From Firm-13 sp037143795 (GTDB lineage: Bacteria > Bacillota > Clostridia > Saccharofermentanales > Saccharofermentanaceae): 64,000 nt of DNA. Under the pieces are notes generated by a model that ran no database searches, was not told the origin of the DNA, and saw nothing but the letters and a program-made list of their open reading frames with translations. The position numbers and the translations under genes were made by a program. Positions 44,936 to 54,136 of the stretch are shown here, piece after piece (positions within the stretch are counted from its first letter, which is position 1; the number at the start of each line of letters is the position of its first letter). The DNA lies in the NCBI GenBank assembly GCA_037143795.1, contig JBAWXZ010000001.1:1-64000 (forward strand). Reading direction: 5' to 3'.

Positions 44936-45351
44936 AACCTATTATTCGCGAATATCCAATACAGGATAATGATTTTACGCATGCCGGTGAAGCATCAAGC
45001 AATATGAAAAAAGCGCTTACGCGTCTCGGCGTCAACCCCGCATCAATCAAGAGGGCTGCTATAGCCATGTATGAGGCTGAAATCAATGCCGTCATACATG
45101 CACACGGCGGCGTCGCGGTGGTACATATTTATCCGGATGCCGTAACGATAGAAATAATTGATCATGGTCCGGGTATCCCGGATGTCGACCAGGCAATGAA
45201 GGAAGGCTTTTCAACCGCACCGGATACTGCCAGGGAGATGGGATTCGGAGCAGGAATGGGACTGCCTAATATGAAAAAACATGCAGACAGTCTTGAGATA
45301 GAAACAGCAGTCGGAGTAGGTACAAAAGTAACACTACACATCAAATTCTGA
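44929..45351 (+). CDS. Anti-sigma-type ATP-binding protein (HATPase, RsbW/SpoIIAB-like)
   Basis: About 140 residues with the GHKL ATP-binding motifs: the N-box-like YEAEINAVIHAHG, IIDHGPGIPD, and GFGAGMGLPNMKKHAD. Relatives are serine kinases that hold anti-sigma or signalling roles. The first ATG (45004) would cut off the family's N-terminus. The frame is open upstream to ATT 44929 / ATA 44932, just after AAGGGGG, so translation probably starts on one of these rare codons and overlaps the DRTGG stop. Confidence 0.75.
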   Translation: MIEPIIREYPIQDNDFTHAGEASSNMKKALTRLGVNPASIKRAAIAMYEAEINAVIHAHGGVAVVHIYPDAVTIEIIDHGPGIPDVDQAMKEGFSTAPDTAREMGFGAGMGLPNMKKHADSLEIETAVGVGTKVTLHIKF

Positions 45352-45369
45352 CGGAAGAGGATATAGGTC

Positions 45370-46725
45370 GTGGGAAAACTTCATAGCGTAGCATTAAACC
45401 GGGATCTATGTGTCGGTTGTACAAATTGTATTAAGGGCTGTCCGACAGAGGCAATTCGCGTTCGTGACGGAAAAGCTGTTATTGACGAAGCACGATGCAT
45501 CGACTGCGGGGAATGTATACGCATCTGTCCCCATCATGCAAAAGGAGCTGTTACGGATCCTTTTCCTGATTTGGCTGCACCGCATAAAGACAATCCCTGT
45601 GTCGCACTCATTCCGCCTTCCCTGTATGCACAGTTTGGACCACCGGCTACTCGTGCCATGATTATCCGGGCGATGTATTCCCTTGGATTTGATTATGTCT
45701 ATGAAGTAGCCCTTGGAGCCGCAGCATCCTCCATGCGTACCAAGGAGATCCTCGATGAAAAAAGAAAATTGGCCCAGACACTTCCAAACGAGGAAGTTTC
45801 TTCTGTTTTCCCGCTGATCTCATCGGCCTGCCCGGTTGTCGTCCGCTTGATCCAGATGAAATATAAAGCACTGATCCCTCATCTCGTGCCGCTGGATGCC
45901 CCAATGGAAATAACAGCTCGTTTTGCACGCCAGGAAGTATCTAAAAAGACCGGACTTCCTCCGGAAAATGTACGCATTTATTTTTTGTCACCATGTCCGT
46001 CGAAGCGTTCTGCCACACTCAATCCGCTTGGACACAAGGATTCTGAAGTGAATTTTGTGCTGGGAATACATGAGGTATATCCGCTTCTTTTAAACATGCT
46101 GGAGAAATCCCTGTCCGTTTCTTCCGGTGAGATCAAACCTCCTTTGCTTTACAGCCTTGCGGATCCCTCGGGTGTGCAGTGGGCTTCTGCCGGGGGGGAG
46201 GCCGCCACTTTGGAAACAGAAAAATATATGGCGGTAGACGGAATTCATAATGTCATTTCCATATTGGAGGAAATTGAAAATGAGCAGCTTACCGATATTG
46301 AGTTTGTAGAGCCATCCTGTTGTTTCGGAGGGTGCATCGGCGGACCGCTTGTTGTGGCCAATCCATTTTCTGCAAGAGCACGTATGCGTGGTTTTGTCAG
46401 GGCTACAAAAGAAGAAATGGAAAAGCAACCGGATTTGTTTATGAAGCCGGAATCCATGGAGCCTCATTTGTGGGATGTTCCCCTGTCAGAGAATAATGCG
46501 ATGCGGTTGGATGAGAACATTGAAACGGCCCTTGGTAAATACGACCAGATGGAACAGATTCTGGCAACACTTCCCGGCCTTGACTGCGGTGCCTGCGGCG
46601 CCCCGACCTGCGCAGCTCTTGCAGAGGATATTGTGCAGGGAAATGCACTTGAGACAGACTGCATTATTAAACTCAAGGAACATATACGGCGTGTAGCAAG
46701 GGAAATTAATATTCTGGATCTCTAA
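45370..46725 (+). CDS. [FeFe]-hydrogenase-like iron-sulfur protein, probably sensory
   Basis: A 451-residue protein. Two [4Fe-4S] ferredoxin motifs (CVGCTNCIKGC and CIDCGECIRIC, about 14-53), a hydrogenase H-domain (about 75-350), and a C-terminal Fe-S motif (DCGACGAPTC). The H-cluster ligand cysteines are all kept: Cys154 (SSACPVV), Cys209 (LSPCPSK), Cys318 and Cys322 (CCFGGCIGG). The proton-relay Cys next to the first ligand is Ala153, as in putative sensory hydrogenases such as Thermotoga HydS. GTG start after GAAGAGGATATAG. Its neighbours are signalling-type proteins, not electron carriers, which supports sensing rather than bulk H2 turnover. Confidence 0.82.
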   Translation: MGKLHSVALNRDLCVGCTNCIKGCPTEAIRVRDGKAVIDEARCIDCGECIRICPHHAKGAVTDPFPDLAAPHKDNPCVALIPPSLYAQFGPPATRAMIIRAMYSLGFDYVYEVALGAAASSMRTKEILDEKRKLAQTLPNEEVSSVFPLISSACPVVVRLIQMKYKALIPHLVPLDAPMEITARFARQEVSKKTGLPPENVRIYFLSPCPSKRSATLNPLGHKDSEVNFVLGIHEVYPLLLNMLEKSLSVSSGEIKPPLLYSLADPSGVQWASAGGEAATLETEKYMAVDGIHNVISILEEIENEQLTDIEFVEPSCCFGGCIGGPLVVANPFSARARMRGFVRATKEEMEKQPDLFMKPESMEPHLWDVPLSENNAMRLDENIETALGKYDQMEQILATLPGLDCGACGAPTCAALAEDIVQGNALETDCIIKLKEHIRRVAREINILDL

Positions 46726-46758
46726 AGCCGTAAAAATCATAATTTATAGGGAGAAATA

Positions 46759-47109
46759 ATGAAAACACCATATATGCTCTCGAATCTTATATCAGACCTT
46801 GATCTGACTGTACTCACGGATATTTATCAGGATCTGCCGGTATCACGCGGATATTGCTGTGATATGTTAAGTTGGGCTATGTCCCGTCTGGATGGGGAAA
46901 CATGCTGGTTTACCATACTGAACAGTATAAATGTTGTTGCAGTTGCTTCACTTGCCGGATGTCCCCTGGTTGTTCTGACTGAAAATGTCTCTATGGGTGA
47001 AGAAGTCATTGCTAAAGCAAAAGACGAAAATATATGTATCTGTGTGTCGGAGGAATCAACTTTTGATGCGGCTGCCCATCTTGCCGATGCATTCAAAAAG
47101 CATTGCTGA
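46759..47109 (+). CDS. DRTGG-domain protein, second copy
   Basis: A 116-residue DRTGG-like domain (YCCDMLSWAMSRL, then NINVVAVASLAGCPLVV-type strand, ending AAHLADAFKKHC). It is distantly related to the first copy at 44579. AGGGAGAAATA precedes the ATG. It lies between the hydrogenase-like and PHP genes in the operon. Confidence 0.75.
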   Translation: MKTPYMLSNLISDLDLTVLTDIYQDLPVSRGYCCDMLSWAMSRLDGETCWFTILNSINVVAVASLAGCPLVVLTENVSMGEEVIAKAKDENICICVSEESTFDAAAHLADAFKKHC

Positions 47110-47120
47110 AGGAATAGATT

Positions 47121-47876
47121 ATGAATATCTCCTATGATCTGCACATACATTCAGCCTTATCGCCCTGTGCAGAGAATGACATGACTCCTGGCAATATTGT
47201 TGGAATGTCATTTCTGAACGGCCTTGATCTTATTGCCATCACGGATCACCAGAGCTGCGCGAATGTCAGATCAGCACTTGCAGCAGCAGATCTTCTTCGT
47301 ATGGAGAAAAATGCTGCACCTGTAATAATTGCGGGCATGGAGATTGAATGTGCGGAAGGATTCCACGTTCTGGCATATTTTCCGGATCCCGACACAGCCG
47401 ATTCCTTTGAAGAATTTCTGCAAGGCCATCGATTTTTGGTTCCCAACCGGCCAGAGATATTTGGACAGCAATACCTGTTTGATAATGATGACAGGATTGC
47501 AGGAACTGTGCCGGATCTTTTGCTTACAGCCGTTGACTTAAGCTCCAGTCAGATCGAAAGATCCGTATGGACAGCCGGGGGATATATGGTTCCGGCTCAT
47601 ATAGACCGGCATTCCTATAGCATGATGGAAAGTTTGGGGTGTATTCCTGAAGAATTCAGCGGGAAAATACTTGAACTTTCAAAAAGCTGCGATCAAGCCG
47701 TGTTTTTTAGTATGCATCCTGAATTACTTCCCTATTACTTCCTCCGGAATTCTGATGCCCATCGCCTTATGGATATTTCTGATCCGGGGAGTTTGCTGGA
47801 TTTACTGCAGATTGGTCCGGACACATTCGATGCAACTCATGTTGTTCAGGCGTTGCGGGAAAAGTCTTTCAAGTGA
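47121..47876 (+). CDS. PHP-domain phosphoesterase, operon member
   Basis: A 251-residue PHP protein with the metal-binding motifs DLHIHSALSPC, AITDHQS, GMEIECAEGFHVLAYF, and a late RNSDAHRLMD. PHP enzymes hydrolyse phosphate esters or nucleotides. In this conserved operon type the role is unknown, possibly turnover of a signal nucleotide. AAGGAATAG precedes the ATG, 11 bases after the second DRTGG gene. Confidence 0.85.
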   Translation: MNISYDLHIHSALSPCAENDMTPGNIVGMSFLNGLDLIAITDHQSCANVRSALAAADLLRMEKNAAPVIIAGMEIECAEGFHVLAYFPDPDTADSFEEFLQGHRFLVPNRPEIFGQQYLFDNDDRIAGTVPDLLLTAVDLSSSQIERSVWTAGGYMVPAHIDRHSYSMMESLGCIPEEFSGKILELSKSCDQAVFFSMHPELLPYYFLRNSDAHRLMDISDPGSLLDLLQIGPDTFDATHVVQALREKSFK

Positions 47877-47944
47877 TATAATGACCAGGTTGACAGACAT
47901 CCATAGTTTATTCATCGCAAAAGACCGGAAAATCAACTTCCGTC

Positions 47945-48523
47945 ATGCAGGCGGTGGGACAGGAGCACATTGTGCGGGACATATCCCTTCATCTGCTGGA
48001 TATCCTTACAAATTCCGTTTCGGCCGGTGCTTCCCATATGCTGATCCGTATTAAGGCAGATCAGCAGAAGGATTTACTTACCATCCGGATAGAAGATGAC
48101 GGGAAAGGTATGCATCCCGATTTTTTAAAGAGGGTTACTGATCCGTTTTCAACAACAAGGACTACCCGGAAGGTTGGACTTGGACTTTCCTTGTTTAAAG
48201 AAGCATGCGGGATAACCGGCGGAGATCTTGTTATTGAATCAAAACTGGGTGCAGGAACAACTGTTACAGCAACTATGGGGATTTCTTCCATCGACAGGAT
48301 TCCTTTAGGTAATACGGGTGAAACGCTTTCAGGACTGATCAGTTCTTTCCCCGACCGTGATTTCGCAATTGTGTTTTCGAACGATCAGGGTGAAGAAGAG
48401 GGACTTGATACTATGGATCTAAGAGAGCGGCTTGGGGATGTTCCCCTATCACAACCGGATGTCTACGTTTTCGTACGTGACTATATTCAAGAGCAGCAAC
48501 AAAAAATTCTGGGAGGTATTTAA
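47945..48523 (+). CDS. Histidine-kinase-like ATPase, second copy in the operon
   Basis: A 192-residue GHKL ATPase: LLDILTNSVSAGAS (N-box), IEDDGKGMHPDF, TDPFSTTRTTRKVGLGLSLFKEA, and GAGTTVTATM. It lacks a phosphoacceptor-His domain and a membrane segment, so it is a stand-alone ATPase rather than a full sensor kinase. The ATG at 47945 has no convincing ribosome site; a GTG a few codons later is an alternative. It ends 1 base before the [2Fe-2S] gene. Confidence 0.8.
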   Translation: MQAVGQEHIVRDISLHLLDILTNSVSAGASHMLIRIKADQQKDLLTIRIEDDGKGMHPDFLKRVTDPFSTTRTTRKVGLGLSLFKEACGITGGDLVIESKLGAGTTVTATMGISSIDRIPLGNTGETLSGLISSFPDRDFAIVFSNDQGEEEGLDTMDLRERLGDVPLSQPDVYVFVRDYIQEQQQKILGGI

Positions 48524-48524
48524 C

Positions 48525-48893
48525 ATGAAATCATTATCAGAACTGGAACAGATCAAAAAGAAGGCACAATTGGATATGGCGGCAAGAAACCAGTCCGGCA
48601 AAAGAATTGTAGTGGGAATGGCAACCTGTGGAATTGCTGCTGGAGCAAGACCGGTAATGGCCACCCTTGTTGAAGAACTTCGCACAAGAAGTATCGCAGA
48701 TGTATCTGTTTCAATGACAGGCTGCCTTGGTCTGTGCAGACTTGAGCCGATTGTTGAAGTTATTGATGCTGATGGAAATAAGGTAACTTATGTAAGGATG
48801 GATTCCAATAAAGCGAAACGTGTTATTGCAGAGCACATCATTAACGGACAGGTTTGTCTGGATCTTACTATCTCCGCAGAAGATACGAAGTAA
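48525..48893 (+). CDS. Thioredoxin-like [2Fe-2S] ferredoxin (NuoE/HydC-like)
   Basis: A 122-residue protein of the thioredoxin-like ferredoxin fold. GMATCGIAAGA and SMTGCLGLCRLEP carry the conserved cysteines (three visible; the fourth expected ligand is not obvious), followed by EVIDADGNKVTYVRM and a C-terminal helix. It would shuttle electrons to or from the hydrogenase-like protein. GGGAGGT lies upstream and overlaps the preceding stop. Confidence 0.85.
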   Translation: MKSLSELEQIKKKAQLDMAARNQSGKRIVVGMATCGIAAGARPVMATLVEELRTRSIADVSVSMTGCLGLCRLEPIVEVIDADGNKVTYVRMDSNKAKRVIAEHIINGQVCLDLTISAEDTK

Positions 48894-48895
48894 AT

Positions 48896-49672
48896 ATGTT
48901 TTTTGCAGGAATAATAATTGATTCTTTAAGGATTGACCGGCTTGAGAAGAAATGGGCAGCCCGCTGCTTGTTTCTTCTTATTATTGCTATATCCATATCT
49001 TCAAATCTCTGGCCGTTGGGAGACCCTGATTTTTCGAAATTCACAGCATGGGCAGAGAGTTTCAACAATACATCGGAAATGTATGCTTCGATTTTATCGT
49101 CGAGGGATATTGCATTACAGATTATTTCAATCGGGAATATAATATATTGCCTGTTTTTTGTCGCTGTCCTGTTTGTATACATTTTTATCGCAATATTGTA
49201 TTCAAGAATTTATGTGGGTGAGAAGAGCGGTCAGAAACTCGGCCAAAGCTGCCTCGCATATTTGAAGTACCTGCCAATACTGATTGTATTTTACATAATG
49301 GTTTCAATTCCGGTTGTTATTTTGAACTGGATCGGGTTGATCCTATTGATCTATATAGTGCCGGCTTTGTTCTTTTCACCAATTCTAATTACGCTTGAAA
49401 AGAAAAATCCTATAGATGCCCTTATTTTCAGTTATCGTTATACAAAAGGAGTTAAGTTCTCGATTGTCTGGGATATTATGACTTTGTATTGTATGTATCG
49501 GGCAGCCGAATGGTTGTTTCTCGGGTTTCTGCCGACTGCATCGAGTGCTGTGGTTCTACTGGACAGTTTCTTCACTGCCTTTTTCGTGTTGGCTTTTGGA
49601 AGGATGACAGGGATATTCTATGATCGTCTTCACATACATCCGATACCGCCGGTAACTGCCCCGCTGAATTAG
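48896..49672 (+). CDS. Integral membrane protein of unknown function
   Basis: A 258-residue protein with about five hydrophobic segments (near 25-45, 85-115, 138-158, 163-185 and 215-240). Motif IDALIFSYRYTKG near residue 175 recalls DUF975-like membrane proteins, but I cannot name the family. The ATG lies 2 bases after the [2Fe-2S] gene stop, with only a weak GAAG ribosome site, so translation is probably coupled. About 180 bases of gap follow before malic enzyme. Confidence 0.65.
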   Translation: MFFAGIIIDSLRIDRLEKKWAARCLFLLIIAISISSNLWPLGDPDFSKFTAWAESFNNTSEMYASILSSRDIALQIISIGNIIYCLFFVAVLFVYIFIAILYSRIYVGEKSGQKLGQSCLAYLKYLPILIVFYIMVSIPVVILNWIGLILLIYIVPALFFSPILITLEKKNPIDALIFSYRYTKGVKFSIVWDIMTLYCMYRAAEWLFLGFLPTASSAVVLLDSFFTAFFVLAFGRMTGIFYDRLHIHPIPPVTAPLN

Positions 49673-49849
49673 TATGCTGCTTTATTCTTATGAAAAGCAA
49701 CATAACTCAGAACGAAATTGTTGAACAATTATCCTGCTTGCTGCGAACCGGCAACAGTGCATCAGCTAAAAATAGTTGTAATTTCTTGAAAAGACCTCTA
49801 TTATTAATATGTTCGAAACGACATAAAAAACAATACGGAGGATTCATAC

Positions 49850-51022
49850 ATGGAAGAAAAAAGTGAAGCAATCAGAAAACATATTGAATGGCAGGGAAAG
49901 ATTGAAGTTATCGCCCGTGCACCAGTCGGCACTAAAAAAGAATTGGCCATAGCATATACACCCGGTGTAGCTGAGCCGTGCCTCGAGATTTCACAAAACG
50001 TGGACCTTTCATATTTATATACACGCCGCCACAACCTTGTGGCTGTGGTTACAGATGGTACCGCAGTCCTTGGACTTGGTGATATTGGACCAGAAGCAGG
50101 AATGCCTGTTATGGAAGGTAAGTGCGCACTCTTCAAGGCTTTCGGTGACGTTGATGCTTTCCCTCTTTGCATCCGTTCCAAGAATGTGGACGATATCGTT
50201 AATACTGTTGCTCTTCTTGCCGGTTCATTCGGCGGTATCAACCTTGAAGATATTTCTGCACCCCGCTGTTTTGAAATCGAGAAACGCCTTAAGGCTATTT
50301 GTGATATTCCGATTTTTCATGATGACCAGCATGGAACAGCCGTTGTTACTTTAGCCGGCATGATAAATGCACTTCGTATTGTCGACAAGAAGCTTTCTGA
50401 AGTTTCCGTTGTTGTCAATGGTGCAGGCGCTGCTGCGACAGCAATTACCAAGCTCCTGATTTCCTGTGGGCTGTCCGATGTTGTCCTCTGCGACAGAACC
50501 GGTGCAATCTGGGCCGGACGCGAGAATCTTAATGATGCAAAGACGGAAATCGCTTCAATGACAAACAGTAAGCTGAAAAAGGGCGGACTCAAAGATGTTA
50601 TCGTCGGAGCTGATGTATTCATAGGAGTCTCTGCTCCGGGGGTTCTTACGGAAGAAATGGTTAAATCTATGGCAAAAGATCCAATCGTATTTGCCTGCGC
50701 AAACCCTGTTCCTGAGATTCTGCCTGAACTTGCCCACAAAGCCGGCGTTAAGGTTATGGCAACAGGCCGTTCCGATTACCCCAACCAGGTCAATAACGTC
50801 CTTGCATTCCCCGGTATTTTCCGCGGAACATTGGATGTGCGTGCAAGCGATATCAATGACGAGATGAAGCTGGCTGCAGCATATGCAATTGCAGATCTTG
50901 TAAGCCCTGAAGAGCTGAATCCCGAATTTGTTATTCCGGATGCATTTGATCCCCGCGTTGGAAAAGCAGTTGCTGCAGCTGTAAGTGCTGCTGCCAGAAA
51001 AAGCGGCGTAGCCCGTATCTAA
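49850..51022 (+). CDS. Malic enzyme (NAD(P)-dependent, decarboxylating)
   Basis: Converts malate to pyruvate and CO2 with reduction of NAD(P). The 390 residues are the short bacterial form without a phosphotransacetylase tail. AYTPGVAEPCLEIS, VVTDGTAVLGLGDIGP, EGKCALFKAF, FHDDQHGTAVV and the nucleotide loop NGAGAAATAITKL are diagnostic. CGGAGGATTCATAC precedes the ATG. A single-gene unit. Confidence 0.93.
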   Translation: MEEKSEAIRKHIEWQGKIEVIARAPVGTKKELAIAYTPGVAEPCLEISQNVDLSYLYTRRHNLVAVVTDGTAVLGLGDIGPEAGMPVMEGKCALFKAFGDVDAFPLCIRSKNVDDIVNTVALLAGSFGGINLEDISAPRCFEIEKRLKAICDIPIFHDDQHGTAVVTLAGMINALRIVDKKLSEVSVVVNGAGAAATAITKLLISCGLSDVVLCDRTGAIWAGRENLNDAKTEIASMTNSKLKKGGLKDVIVGADVFIGVSAPGVLTEEMVKSMAKDPIVFACANPVPEILPELAHKAGVKVMATGRSDYPNQVNNVLAFPGIFRGTLDVRASDINDEMKLAAAYAIADLVSPEELNPEFVIPDAFDPRVGKAVAAAVSAAARKSGVARI

Positions 51023-51069
51023 TTCGAGCACGTACTATTCATTCTGCATATAGATAAGGAGTATGGCAT

Positions 51070-51975
51070 ATTCAGACCGATGTGAACATTGGCAAAGAGG
51101 AAGTACATGCAGGGAAATCTGTTTTGTCGGATCTTCATGTCCACACGGAATACTCGGATGGTTCCAACACACCGGATGAGGTTTTTGAAATGGCCCGTAC
51201 CCTGGACATCCATGATCTTGCCCTGACAGATCATGATACGACGCATTGGTTAACATCAAGCGGAATTGATGCCTTTTACAGGGCTCAAACATTTGGTATT
51301 TCTCTGATAAGAGGAATCGAAGTGTCGGCACGTGACTATGATACAGGTAAAAAGGCTCACATTCTTGGTTATTGGCCAGGGTGTGAGTCTTTTATGCCTG
51401 TTAATCTTCTTCCGTTCTGCCAAACTATGCAGGAGAGAAGAACAGAAGTAAGTTATCGACAGATTGCCGTCCTGCAAAGACTGGGAATACCAATCACTGT
51501 TGAGGAAGTACTGGAAAACTGCAAGGCTGATCAAATTTTTAAGCATCACATTTTAAAGACATTGTTTGTAAAAGGTCTCATAAATGACATTATGGGAGAT
51601 TTTTACAGACAGCATTTTCGAAGGGGCTGCGACTGCTTTTTTGAAATTGAATATGTATCAGCCCAGGATGTTGTGGCAGCGATTCGCGCTGACAACGGTT
51701 ACCCTGTACTGGCACATCCCGGACAACAGAAGAACTATTCATCCGTTCCCGCCTTATCGGAAGCCGGACTTTTGGGGATTGAATATCTGCACCCTGTTCA
51801 CACGGAAGAAGACAAATCTCAAATTGCTGATATAGCACAAAATTTCGGCCTTTTCAAAACAGCCGGGAGCGATTTCCATGGTCTTTATCATTCGGGCAGG
51901 TCACTCGGCTCATGTATTCTGTCAGATGAAGACAGGAATGAGCTTGTCAGACAGGGATTGCTAAATAAGAAATAG
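51070..51975 (+). CDS. PHP-domain phosphoesterase (TrpH/RNase AM-like)
   Basis: About 301 residues with the full PHP motif set: DLHVHTEYSDGSNTPDE, ALTDHDTT, GIEVSARD, VLAHPGQQ and AGSDFHGLYH. TrpH-like proteins remove phosphates from nucleotides such as pAp or the ends of RNA. The first ordinary start, GTG 51082, is 20 bases from AAGGAG; an in-frame ATT at 51070 is at the ideal 8 bases and is proposed here. Distinct from the PHP gene at 47121. Confidence 0.85.
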   Translation: MQTDVNIGKEEVHAGKSVLSDLHVHTEYSDGSNTPDEVFEMARTLDIHDLALTDHDTTHWLTSSGIDAFYRAQTFGISLIRGIEVSARDYDTGKKAHILGYWPGCESFMPVNLLPFCQTMQERRTEVSYRQIAVLQRLGIPITVEEVLENCKADQIFKHHILKTLFVKGLINDIMGDFYRQHFRRGCDCFFEIEYVSAQDVVAAIRADNGYPVLAHPGQQKNYSSVPALSEAGLLGIEYLHPVHTEEDKSQIADIAQNFGLFKTAGSDFHGLYHSGRSLGSCILSDEDRNELVRQGLLNKK

Positions 51976-52035
51976 ATGATTCAGATGCTCACTTTGGAGG
52001 CGTCTGCATGATCTGCAGATAATAAAGGAGTGTAT

Positions 52036-53442
52036 ATGAATCAGACCAGTACGAATACGAATCCAGTTCATCATGCATTTCTTGAAATGCTTCACGACCG
52101 CAGTTATTGGGCGGTACTTCTGACCATAGGACTTCCGGTTGCGCTTCAGAATCTTTTCAGTTCAGGACTCAATCTGGTTGACAGCGTTATGGTTGGAAGG
52201 CTTGGTGACACATCCCTTGCGGCCGTCGGAATAGCAAATACTGTTTTCTTTCTTATGGTTGTATTTATGTTCGGCATTGGTTCGGGCATAGCAATATTTA
52301 TCGCCCAGTACTGGGGCCGGAAAGACTATGCCGGTGTACGTATGACAATGGCGATCGGTATTGGAGCCGGCTTTGTTGTTTCGATCTTTTTTATGATTAT
52401 TACATTGATCTGGCCCACGCAAATCATGCAGATATTCACGTCTGACGCAGAAGTTGTTAGACTTGGCGCCGGATTCTTGCGTATCATTGCATTTAGTTAT
52501 CCGCTTGCCGCCATATCCAATGTTTTTTACAGCGGACTTCGCAGTGTGAAAAAAGCCGCGCTTCCCCTATGGGTATCCGCTGTTTCAATTATAACCAATA
52601 CTGTTTTAAATGCTCTTCTGATATATGGAATGGCCGGATTCCCAAGATTGGGCGTTCGGGGCTCCGCTATCGCAACGCTGATAGCAAGATCACTGGAATT
52701 GCTGCTGATTATCAGCATGGTCTATCTGCGTAAATATCCAATTGCCATTCACTTCAGGGACTTTGCCGCGGTGCATGCATCTTTCCTACGGGAAATTCTG
52801 CGCGTTACAACACCGGTCATGCTGAATGAAGGTTTGTGGGCTCTCGGCATATCAACGTACACGCTTCTTTTTGCTAAAATGGGTACAGAATATGTTGCAT
52901 CTTTTAATATTCTCCAGACAATAGACCGTCTTGCATTTGCACTTACCATGGGAATGGCTTCTGCTACGGCAGCGCTGGTCGGGCACAAAATCGGAGAAGG
53001 ACAGACTGCACATGCATATACGTATGCGGCACGTACCAATATTCTGGGAACTCTGCTAGGAGCATGTATGGGCGTGCTGCTCTTTTTAAAAAGTGCAGAT
53101 TTAGTAAGTCTTTTTAATGTGTCTGAGCAGGTTAAGGGTAATGCAGTCATCCTGATACGTCTCTTTGCCGTTATGATTCCGATTAAGACCTTTAATCTGG
53201 AGAATTTGCTGGGCGCACTTCGTTCAGGCGGTGATACACGTTTTGCATTTCTGGCTGAAATCATTCCACTGTGGTTTTTTGCCATACCTATGGCTTTTCT
53301 GGCCGGCTGGAAGTTCTTATGGGCTTTACCGTTTGTCTATCTGCTTACCATTTCCGATGAAATATTCAAGGCGATTTTTGGAATAAAGAGATTCACATCT
53401 AAAAAATGGATTAATGTAATGAAGTCAAGTGATGAAATGTAA
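52036..53442 (+). CDS. MATE-family efflux transporter
   Basis: A 468-residue, 12-helix cation/drug antiporter. The two MATE halves are visible, with GLPVALQNLFSSGLNLVDSVMVGRLG in the first and LNEGLWALGISTYTLLFAKMG in the second. ATG at 52036 lies 5 bases after AAAGGAG; a GTG at 52030 overlaps that site and is unlikely. Substrate unknown. Confidence 0.92.
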   Translation: MNQTSTNTNPVHHAFLEMLHDRSYWAVLLTIGLPVALQNLFSSGLNLVDSVMVGRLGDTSLAAVGIANTVFFLMVVFMFGIGSGIAIFIAQYWGRKDYAGVRMTMAIGIGAGFVVSIFFMIITLIWPTQIMQIFTSDAEVVRLGAGFLRIIAFSYPLAAISNVFYSGLRSVKKAALPLWVSAVSIITNTVLNALLIYGMAGFPRLGVRGSAIATLIARSLELLLIISMVYLRKYPIAIHFRDFAAVHASFLREILRVTTPVMLNEGLWALGISTYTLLFAKMGTEYVASFNILQTIDRLAFALTMGMASATAALVGHKIGEGQTAHAYTYAARTNILGTLLGACMGVLLFLKSADLVSLFNVSEQVKGNAVILIRLFAVMIPIKTFNLENLLGALRSGGDTRFAFLAEIIPLWFFAIPMAFLAGWKFLWALPFVYLLTISDEIFKAIFGIKRFTSKKWINVMKSSDEM

Positions 53443-53517
53443 CAGGAGTTTGATCGGAAACCTGCTGTTATGTGAGTCGATTCGAAAAGGATTGATTCGC
53501 TATTGTCCGCTGTTTTA

Positions 53518-53547
53518 TTGAACTGGTTTGTTTATATGTGATACAAT
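53518..53547 (+). promoter_or_regulatory. Sigma-A promoter of the Lrp/aminotransferase/prfB unit
   Basis: TTGAAC at 53518-53523, an 18-base spacer, TACAAT at 53542-53547 with an extended TG. Confidence 0.65.
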
Positions 53548-53593
53548 AACCGAAAAATAGATAAAGAGCTATTATTTTAAATGGAGGTAAATT

Positions 53594-54082
53594 ATGCTTG
53601 ATCGTTATGAACTTCTTCGACTGATTGAACACAATGCGAGATTAACACAGCCAGAGTTAGCTGTTATGCTTGGTACAACGGAGGAAGCAATTGCAGCAGA
53701 GCTGGAACAACTCCACAATGATGATATTATTCTGGGATATACAACCGTAGTTAATTGGGAAAAAACAAAAAGAGAATCCGTAACCGCATTGATCGAGGTC
53801 AGACTTACTCCGCAGCGTGATATGGGATTTGATAAGATAGCACAGCATTTATACCGTTATCCCCAGGTTACATCCTGTTATCTGATGTCGGGCGGATTTG
53901 ACCTGATGCTCATCATCGAGGATTCAACACTACGTGAAGTTGCCTCGTTTATTTCCAACAAGGTTGCTCCCATTGAGGGTGTTGTTTCTACTGCCACTCA
54001 CTTTATTCTTAAGAAATACAAAAGCAACGGTGTAGTCTTTGAAGACAAGCCGGTTGACAAACGTGAGGCCGTAATCCTCTGA
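53594..54082 (+). CDS. Lrp/AsnC-family transcriptional regulator
   Basis: A 162-residue regulator: winged helix-turn-helix (about 5-55, LTQPELAVMLGTTEEAIAAELEQL) and the AsnC ligand-binding RAM domain (about 65-145, with TSCYLMSGGFDLMLIIE). GGAGGTAAATT precedes the ATG. It lies 54 bases upstream of an aminotransferase gene, so it probably controls amino-acid metabolism and that gene. Confidence 0.92.
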   Translation: MLDRYELLRLIEHNARLTQPELAVMLGTTEEAIAAELEQLHNDDIILGYTTVVNWEKTKRESVTALIEVRLTPQRDMGFDKIAQHLYRYPQVTSCYLMSGGFDLMLIIEDSTLREVASFISNKVAPIEGVVSTATHFILKKYKSNGVVFEDKPVDKREAVIL

Positions 54083-54136
54083 ATACGCACCTATTCAATG
54101 AATTCAATTTATTAGGTGAGAAGAGGGGATATGCAT

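Noticed and set aside
50317..51031. Two minus-strand frames (140 and 158 codons) opposite malic enzyme
   Set aside because: They overlap each other and the conserved + strand gene; no ribosome site.
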